A DNA stretch of 8,194 bases from Verrucomicrobiales bacterium. Its GTDB lineage: Bacteria; Verrucomicrobiota; Verrucomicrobiia; Verrucomicrobiales; Akkermansiaceae. The DNA lies in the NCBI GenBank assembly GCA_002729295.1, contig PBTU01000083.1:1-8194 (forward strand), written 5' to 3'. The notes beneath the pieces are model-generated. The model was not told where the DNA came from. It saw only the letters and a list, made by a program, of their open reading frames with translations, and ran no database searches. Positions 1 to 4,764 of the stretch are shown here, in pieces (position 1 is the first letter of the stretch; each line of letters begins with the position of its first letter). The translations under genes were made by a program, and so were the position numbers.

Positions 1-16
1 AAAAACAAAAACAAAA

Positions 17-502
17 ATGAGACTGCCATTAGTCACCAAAAAAATCGGGGGTTTTTACGACGGACGTTGTGGAATTTGTTGTACCTTCCATGAGTGGATT
101 AGTAGGCAGTCACGGGCTTTTGAGGTCGACTTTATTCCTTACCAGGCGCGGGAGGCTGAGTTGGTGTTTCCGGGGTTGAATACTCTGGACCCGGCGCGGG
201 AGATGGTCGTGCGAACGAGCGAAGAGAAAATCTATCGTGGAGCAGAGGCCTGGGTTTGCTGTCTTTACAGTTGTGCGAATTACCGGAGCTTCGCGAAGCG
301 CTTGAGTGGGCCTTATCTGCTTCCAGTCGCGATTCGGGCCTGTCGCTTTCTGTCTGCGAATCGTTACGGGCTGAGTAAGATTTTCTTCCGAAAGAAAGAC
401 CGCGAAGTTCAGCGGTCTCTTCACACGATGGAGATCACGGCCTGTGAAGGAGTTTTTTGTGTCACCGAGCAGGACGAATGGCGTCGTGAACTGATGAAGT
501 AG
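17..502 (+). CDS. DCC-family (DUF393) thiol-disulfide oxidoreductase-like protein
   Basis: This 161-residue protein matches the DCC family, small thioredoxin-like proteins named for a conserved N-terminal Asp-Cys-Cys signature. The signature is visible as YDGRCGICC (residues 14-22: D15, C18, C21, plus an extra C22). Later family-type features are G-A-E-A-W near residues 75-79 and ANRYGLSKIF near 114-123. The length is near the family's usual 120-160 residues. No signal peptide or clear membrane segment is seen, so it is probably cytoplasmic. The biochemical role of the family is poorly known; disulfide exchange is inferred from the CxxC. It is unusually rich in cysteine: nine residues (18, 21, 22, 81, 82, 86, 109, 143, 148). 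The ATG at 17 follows an A-rich leader without a Shine-Dalgarno motif; an earlier start outside the window cannot be excluded. Family assignment is fairly sure, function is not. Confidence 0.85.
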   Translation: MRLPLVTKKIGGFYDGRCGICCTFHEWISRQSRAFEVDFIPYQAREAELVFPGLNTLDPAREMVVRTSEEKIYRGAEAWVCCLYSCANYRSFAKRLSGPYLLPVAIRACRFLSANRYGLSKIFFRKKDREVQRSLHTMEITACEGVFCVTEQDEWRRELMK

Positions 503-513
503 AACCCGAAACA

Positions 514-597
514 ATGATTGCGTGGATCAAAAAGCTTTTTCGGGGGAAGACTCCGGATCGTAAGCCGGGACGATTGACCCGGATGATGGAGATTTAG
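514..597 (+). CDS. Possible small basic peptide (27 aa)
   Basis: A short ORF starts 11 bp after the DCC-family gene and could be translated from the same transcript. The 27-residue product begins MIAWIKKLFRGK and continues with many Lys/Arg (eight basic against two acidic residues). Its hydrophobic N-terminal stretch could form a short amphipathic helix. It has no recognisable family and no clear ribosome binding site. An ORF of this length can easily arise by chance, so this is only a candidate, listed because of its position and charge pattern. Confidence 0.2.
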   Translation: MIAWIKKLFRGKTPDRKPGRLTRMMEI

Positions 598-648
598 ATC
601 AGGTAACCCTGAAATACAAACGGGGGCTTCGAATTTCGCGGCTGCGTT

Positions 649-669
649 GAATGATTTAAAAAATCATTC
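649..669. terminator. Perfect inverted repeat at the end of the minus-strand operon (weak terminator candidate)
   Basis: The arms GAATGATTT (649-657) and AAATCATTC (661-669) are perfectly complementary around a 3-nt loop. The hairpin overlaps the stop codon (664-666) of the zinc-ribbon gene and lies in the gap between converging transcripts. The stem is AT-rich and no clear U-tract follows it on either strand, so it is not a textbook Rho-independent terminator. It may instead be a 3'-end stabilising hairpin. Confidence 0.35.
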
Positions 670-1368
670 GGGGTAAAGAATTGCTCCGCAGTTGTCGCAG
701 TGCGAGATGGCTGCGCCGGATTGTGCGAGGGCGTAGGTAGCCGGGGTGACTTGGACGTGGCAGGACTTGCAGCTGCGCTCGCGTGTGACTGCTGCGACGG
801 CGACGCCTTCGCGTTTGTCGTAAAGACGATTGTAGGTGTCCATGAGGTCCTCTTCAAGTCCCTCGGCGGCCTGCATGCGTTGACTTTCAGCTTCGGCGAG
901 TTGTTCCTTGTACTGGGTGGCCCGGGCTTCGAGACCGGAGATTTCCTCGTCAACGAGGGTCTGGGTTTTACCGAGGGCCTCTTCGGCTCTCGTGATGTCG
1001 GACTTTCGCTCGTCGGCTACTTCCATGAGTTCAAGCTCCTGGGTTTCGAACTCGTCGATTTGTTCTTCGTAGCGGGTAACTTCGCTACCGAGGCGGGTGT
1101 ATTCCTCGTTTTTCTTGGTTTCGAATTGCTGGTTCTTCAGCTTGGTCACGGTGTCCTTGCGGGTGCCGATGTCGAGTTCGACATTTTTGATGGCAACTTC
1201 GTTTTCCTGATAAGCCTTTTTGGCGGCTGCGACCGCAGCAGTGTCGTTGGCGAGACGCTCCTTGGCAACTTCCTGTTGTTGGGGGATTTTGACGAGTTCC
1301 TTGTTGAGGGATTGAATCGTCTGATCAATTTCCTGAAGGCTAAGCAGTTGCTGAACGTCGTCGCGCAT
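664..1368 (-). CDS. Coiled-coil / C4 zinc-ribbon protein (COG1579; CdsZ/FlgZ type)
   Basis: The 234-residue protein has the two-part layout of COG1579. Residues about 5-175 form a long charged coiled-coil hairpin (heptad-like runs rich in Glu, Lys, Gln), including the family-typical NQQFETKKNEEYTRLGSEV region near 79-97. A C-terminal C4 zinc ribbon follows with two CxxC knuckles: C200/C203 (SCKSCH) and C224/C227 (HCDNCG), ending ILYPE. Characterised relatives are Helicobacter FlgZ (HP0958), which binds RpoN, and chlamydial CdsZ, linked to type III secretion; other members probably act as nucleic-acid or protein-binding adaptors. No secretion or flagellar gene is nearby, so the role here is open. 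It is the last gene of the minus-strand cluster, 50 bp after the membrane-protein gene. The ATG at 1368 starts MRDDVQQLLSLQEID, a normal family N terminus; no Shine-Dalgarno sequence is visible. Confidence 0.88.
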   Translation of the reverse strand: MRDDVQQLLSLQEIDQTIQSLNKELVKIPQQQEVAKERLANDTAAVAAAKKAYQENEVAIKNVELDIGTRKDTVTKLKNQQFETKKNEEYTRLGSEVTRYEEQIDEFETQELELMEVADERKSDITRAEEALGKTQTLVDEEISGLEARATQYKEQLAEAESQRMQAAEGLEEDLMDTYNRLYDKREGVAVAAVTRERSCKSCHVQVTPATYALAQSGAAISHCDNCGAILYPE

Positions 1369-1418
1369 GGCTTATGACTAGCGGGTGAATTGGCAGGGGG
1401 AAAGCGGAAAGCTCGCGA

Positions 1419-2822
1419 CTAATGACCGTGCTTCTTTCTCGCGAGGCGATCCTTGGAGGACGTGGCCTGGCGACTGGAGGAGGAATGGCGCTCCGGGAGC
1501 TTGCTGGTCGGGGAGTTTTCGGATTCTTTGACCGGGACCTCAGGGGGCGGGGGTTCGGGATCTTCGACGGGTTCTTCGGTTTCAACAGGAGACTCGGAGG
1601 GCGTGGAGTTTTCGATTGGATCTCTGGTGCCGCGGGTTTTGAGAGCGGTAAAGGCGAGAGCTGCGGTGAGGGGAGGGGAAAAGAGGAGCCATTCGCCGGT
1701 GCTGAAGGGAAAGACGAAGTAGGCCAGCGCTGCGACGATGGAGAGCCACCATTTTCGGTGGTGGAGGATGAGGACGAAGATCCCGAGGAAGGCGGTCTCC
1801 CCCCAGAAGGGAAGGCGGGAGTAGCGGTTCGAGGATCTTTGCGGCTTGAGAGAATCCAGGTATTGGATGGAGAAAGGAAATTGTTGTAATTGAAGGGAGC
1901 TGTTTTCTGGAATCAGGGCTACAATGGAGAGAGTTTCTTCCGGCGATTCTAGTAACTTCACGGAGGAGAGAGGCTTGATTTTTTTTAAAGGAATCGAGGT
2001 GCGTCCCGTTTTGTCGATCGGGATGATGATTAGGGATTGGCCCTTCAGGAGCAGTGATTTTCCGGGAAGGAAGAGGACGCTATTAGGATTCGACCCATTT
2101 TGGGCCATGAGGGATGCTAATTCGAGAGAGGGGAGCAGTTTGTCATTCCAGCGAACTAAGAGCGGGAGTTCGATCGTGTCACTCTCTTTATCAGGATGAA
2201 TGTTTTCAAGTTGGGTAAAGCCGTAAAACGGAGCTTCGATCGATGGATGCGATCCGATTTGATTGATTCTGGGGATTTCATCAAGGGCGGCGGCTTCGGG
2301 GGATTGAATGACTGATCCCTCCAAATAGCTTGGAAATTCCTGGGTGATGGGACCTCGTTGAAGGTCGATCCCTATTGCGAAGGACTCCAGTTGTGACAGT
2401 TCGTGTTGGATCGCCCGCAAAACCAACTCGTCGGTATTCTCCCATGACAAGGATTGCGTGATGACCAAATGTTCGGCACCGGCCTCCCGGATGCTGTTGA
2501 TGAGGAATACCCAGTTGGCTGGGGTGAGATCGGAGCGCCCTAATATGGCGGTTGTTTCACTGTCGAGGGTGTAGGACTCCAAGTTAAGTTTCGGACTATA
2601 TTTGGAGCTAATATCGTAGACGTTCACGACGAATTTCTCGTTTTTAATATTTTGAAAAGCCAGATGAGTGTCGGTGGAAAACTTCTTTGGAAACACAAAA
2701 GCCAAATGCTCCAGTTTGACCATAAAGGACAGATATCCAATTCCCCACGCCATTAGCAACCCGGCCAGAACCGGAATAACAAAGGTCGAGAGAGGTGAGG
2801 AGAAGCGCTTCACTGAGGCCAT
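1419..2822 (-). CDS. CHASE2-like membrane protein without an output domain
   Basis: This 467-residue protein has one N-terminal membrane helix (about 13-34), a large extracytoplasmic region (about 36-338), three closely spaced hydrophobic segments (about 339-354, 358-373, 377-395) and a cytoplasmic-looking tail rich in Pro, Glu and Ser (about 398-450) ending in a basic stretch. This topology is that of CHASE2 sensors. Several stretches fit the domain: FVVNVYDI (64-71), W-x-x-L-I-x-x-I-x-x-A-G-A-E-H (104-118), IGID (150-153), ELPLLVRW (218-225) followed by LLPSLELASL (229-238), and IPIDKTGRTSIPL (267-279). CHASE2 normally passes an external signal to a kinase, cyclase or GGDEF domain; none is present. 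It starts 20 bp after the kinase gene, so the two are probably co-transcribed. The middle of the gene looks more AT-rich than its neighbours. The CHASE2 call rests on pattern reading; an unrelated membrane protein remains possible. Confidence 0.6.
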   Translation of the reverse strand: MASVKRFSSPLSTFVIPVLAGLLMAWGIGYLSFMVKLEHLAFVFPKKFSTDTHLAFQNIKNEKFVVNVYDISSKYSPKLNLESYTLDSETTAILGRSDLTPANWVFLINSIREAGAEHLVITQSLSWENTDELVLRAIQHELSQLESFAIGIDLQRGPITQEFPSYLEGSVIQSPEAAALDEIPRINQIGSHPSIEAPFYGFTQLENIHPDKESDTIELPLLVRWNDKLLPSLELASLMAQNGSNPNSVLFLPGKSLLLKGQSLIIIPIDKTGRTSIPLKKIKPLSSVKLLESPEETLSIVALIPENSSLQLQQFPFSIQYLDSLKPQRSSNRYSRLPFWGETAFLGIFVLILHHRKWWLSIVAALAYFVFPFSTGEWLLFSPPLTAALAFTALKTRGTRDPIENSTPSESPVETEEPVEDPEPPPPEVPVKESENSPTSKLPERHSSSSRQATSSKDRLARKKHGH

Positions 2823-2842
2823 CCCTAGCAGTCCTCAGATCA

Positions 2843-3784
2843 CTAGTCGAGGATAGGACCGAGGGAGTCTTCGAGCGGGGTGTCGTCGATGACTTCCTTG
2901 AGGAAAGCCTCGGCGGCGGGGATTTGCTCAAGATACCAGGGGAGATCGCTATTGTGACCGAGATTTGCGAAGGCTCCGAGGACCTGCATGAGTCTCTGGG
3001 TTGCGCAGTCCCTGAGAAGCGGTTCGATGGGGGCGTCTTCAGTGACGTCTTCCCAGAGCTCGAGCATCTTGTCGCGATCCTCCTTGGAGTGATTCATATA
3101 AGGATCGTATAGGAGGGAGGCCAAATCGTATTCCTGGCGGCCCATCCGAAGTCCCTGGAAGTCGATGATAAATGCCTTGCCGTCTTTGAGGAGGAGATTT
3201 TGCGATTGGAAATCGCGGTGAATCATGTGGGGCGCGGTGGCGCCGAGGCGCTTACGAAGAGCGGCAAGGGCGGGGTCGTCGCGGAGAGCTTCCGGGTCTT
3301 TTCCAAGATGAGTGCCGACGTAGTGCTCGAGGAAGTAATCCTGCTCCCAGTGGTAAAGTGGTTCGTCGAAAATCGGCTGGAGTTCGAAGTCCTTCGGTGG
3401 ACGAGTATAAAGAAGTGTGTCGAGTTGCTCAAAGGCGGAACGGTAGAAGGGCTCCCGGTCCTCGTAGGGACTGTCCTTAATCGAGAGGAGATCGGTATCG
3501 CCCAAATCCTCGACGAGGGCAACCTGACGGCGGATATTGTCATAAAGAACTTTTGGGATGTTCAGCCCTGCGGCGGTAAGGAAATCCGCAACGGGGAGGA
3601 AGTTAGCGTTGTCGGAACGTTCGAGAGTATAATGCACCCCGATGAAACTCGGATGGTCTTCGGCGGTGATCCGGATGATGGTGCGGCCGGAGGCTCCCTT
3701 CTGGATCGGCTCCATGAGAACCTTGTGAGTCGGAGCGAGGTCGAGGTGAGCGCGGACGGCGGTGAGGAGAGTGTCGGCTGGCAT
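2843..3784 (-). CDS. amgK: Sugar kinase of the aminoglycoside phosphotransferase fold (AmgK-like N-acetylmuramate/GlcNAc kinase)
   Basis: The 313-residue protein shows the kinase core of the APH/choline kinase fold: a small-residue loop QKGASGRTIIRI (28-39), a hinge-like VEDLGDTDLL (91-100), the catalytic loop HRDFQSQN (189-196; catalytic D191, metal ligand N196) and the metal-binding IIDFQG (206-211; D208), followed by EYDLASLLYDPY (218-229). The LYHWEQDYFLEHYVG stretch (143-157) and the absence of an obvious beta-3 lysine also fit AmgK. AmgK phosphorylates the anomeric carbon of MurNAc or GlcNAc using ATP in the cytoplasm. The gene starts 18 bp after the MurU-like nucleotidyltransferase gene, the partner expected for this pathway, which is the main reason for the specific call. 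A choline-kinase-like role (LicA paired with LicC) is a less likely alternative. No Shine-Dalgarno sequence precedes the ATG. Confidence 0.75.
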   Translation of the reverse strand: MPADTLLTAVRAHLDLAPTHKVLMEPIQKGASGRTIIRITAEDHPSFIGVHYTLERSDNANFLPVADFLTAAGLNIPKVLYDNIRRQVALVEDLGDTDLLSIKDSPYEDREPFYRSAFEQLDTLLYTRPPKDFELQPIFDEPLYHWEQDYFLEHYVGTHLGKDPEALRDDPALAALRKRLGATAPHMIHRDFQSQNLLLKDGKAFIIDFQGLRMGRQEYDLASLLYDPYMNHSKEDRDKMLELWEDVTEDAPIEPLLRDCATQRLMQVLGAFANLGHNSDLPWYLEQIPAAEAFLKEVIDDTPLEDSLGPILD

Positions 3785-3802
3785 CGTGAGGTGTGATAAG
3801 AT

Positions 3803-4690
3803 TTACAGGTCGGCGTCGAGATGACGACCAGCTGCGGGGGAAGTGCTGTGAACGATACAATTTGTCAATTGCGCATCCCGCAAAACCGTTGTTCCGGGCC
3901 AAAGAATGGAATTTTCCACGATAGCGCCCTCCTCGATGCGACAATTTCCGTCGACCCAGCTATTGTTGACGGTCCCGTCGATTTGCGCGGTGGGGTGGAT
4001 TTCTGGAGTCATTTCAAAGCTGGCTTCACGGTAGGCCTCGCGCGTTCCGAGATCGAGCCACCGCGGTTCGCCTTTGACGAGGTAGGCGCCGAGCTCATTG
4101 CGCTTGATCAATTCCAGAAAGGCCGGGATTACGGAGATTTTCTCTCCGGCGGGAATGAGATCGAGAATTTCCGGGTCGATACAATAGATTCCCGTGAATT
4201 GATGGGTTCCGGTCAATTCGGCGACTTTGCCGTGAATGTCGGTGATTCGGCGGCCCTCGATGGCGAGGTGGAGAGCGGGTCCGTGGGGCTGCACCGCGAG
4301 CGTGGCGGTATTATTCGAGCTCATGTGGCCCGTGATAAGGCTGTCAATTGGGAGGTCGGTGATGATGTCGCCATTGTATACGAGAATTGGGTCACCATTG
4401 ATCCACGCTTCGATGTTTTTGATGCCGCCGCCGGTTTCGAGGAGGACGGTCTCATGGAAGAAGGACAGGGAGGCTCCGCGGTAGGTTCCGTCGGGAAAAG
4501 CCACATCCCAGGCTTCGGCGAGATGGTGGGTGTTGATCGCAAAATCGGTGATGCCCGCCGCGATGCAGTGATCCATCACATGTGTGATCAAGGGCCGGTT
4601 GGCGAAGGGGATGAGGGGCTTTGGCAGGGTGTCGGTGAGGGGCTTCAGGCGAGTCCCCAGTCCGGCTCCGAGTAAAAAAGCTTTGCGCAT
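3803..4690 (-). CDS. murU: Sugar-1-phosphate nucleotidyltransferase with hexapeptide-repeat tail (MurU-like)
   Basis: This 295-residue enzyme begins MRKAFLLGAGLGTRLKPLTD and has the nucleotide-binding signature G-x-G-T-R-x-x-P-x-T with PKP (G10-T19, P23-P25). Further motifs are ETGGGIKN (85-92), YNGDII (105-110; metal ligand D108) and WLDLGT (211-216; D213). Such enzymes join a sugar 1-phosphate to an NTP and release pyrophosphate. With the AmgK-like kinase directly downstream, the likely product is UDP-MurNAc, bypassing de novo synthesis. Residues about 230-280 (IHPTAQIDGTV, WVDGNCRIEEGAIV) look like left-handed beta-helix hexapeptide repeats, which the shorter Pseudomonas MurU (about 220 residues) lacks; GDP-mannose-type pyrophosphorylases carry such tails, so another sugar nucleotide is possible. 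The start at 4690 begins at the canonical N terminus; an upstream ATG at 4720 would add ten residues. It is the first gene of the minus-strand operon. Confidence 0.8.
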   Translation of the reverse strand: MRKAFLLGAGLGTRLKPLTDTLPKPLIPFANRPLITHVMDHCIAAGITDFAINTHHLAEAWDVAFPDGTYRGASLSFFHETVLLETGGGIKNIEAWINGDPILVYNGDIITDLPIDSLITGHMSSNNTATLAVQPHGPALHLAIEGRRITDIHGKVAELTGTHQFTGIYCIDPEILDLIPAGEKISVIPAFLELIKRNELGAYLVKGEPRWLDLGTREAYREASFEMTPEIHPTAQIDGTVNNSWVDGNCRIEEGAIVENSILWPGTTVLRDAQLTNCIVHSTSPAAGRHLDADL

Positions 4691-4764
4691 GCGCGGACAA
4701 TGCTGGTATCTCGCGCTCATTGGAAGAATCAATCAACTTCCTCCGTCTTAAGTTTCACCATTCC
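4691..4764. promoter_or_regulatory. Divergent intergenic region
   Basis: The 74 bp between the MurU-like start (minus) and the dehydrogenase start (plus) must hold, or lie next to, the promoters for both transcription units. No convincing -35/-10 pair or operator repeat was found on either strand, so this entry marks the region by position only. An ATG at 4720 on the minus strand could shorten it. Confidence 0.4.

Noticed and set aside
1..16. A-rich CAAAAA-type repeat at the left edge considered as a tandem repeat
   Set aside because: It is too short and cut by the window edge to judge; it is probably just the A-rich leader of the first gene.
529..540. Palindrome AAAAAGCTTTTT considered as a terminator
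   Set aside because: There is no loop and almost no GC in the stem, and it lies inside the possible small ORF, so it is probably a chance A/T run.
700..1377. Open frame on the plus strand opposite the zinc-ribbon gene (225 codons), rich in Gly, Phe, Leu and Val
   Set aside because: Its composition is what the complement of a Glu/Lys-rich coiled coil gives. The minus strand has the conserved CxxC pairs.
3821..4675. Long open frame on the plus strand opposite the nucleotidyltransferase gene (284 codons)
   Set aside because: The minus-strand frame carries clear nucleotidyltransferase motifs over the same bases, and the plus-strand product has no recognisable family features.
4720..4764. Upstream TTG start for the dehydrogenase
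   Set aside because: It would place a charged 15-residue extension before a normal signal peptide; the ATG at 4765 starts directly at the signal peptide.
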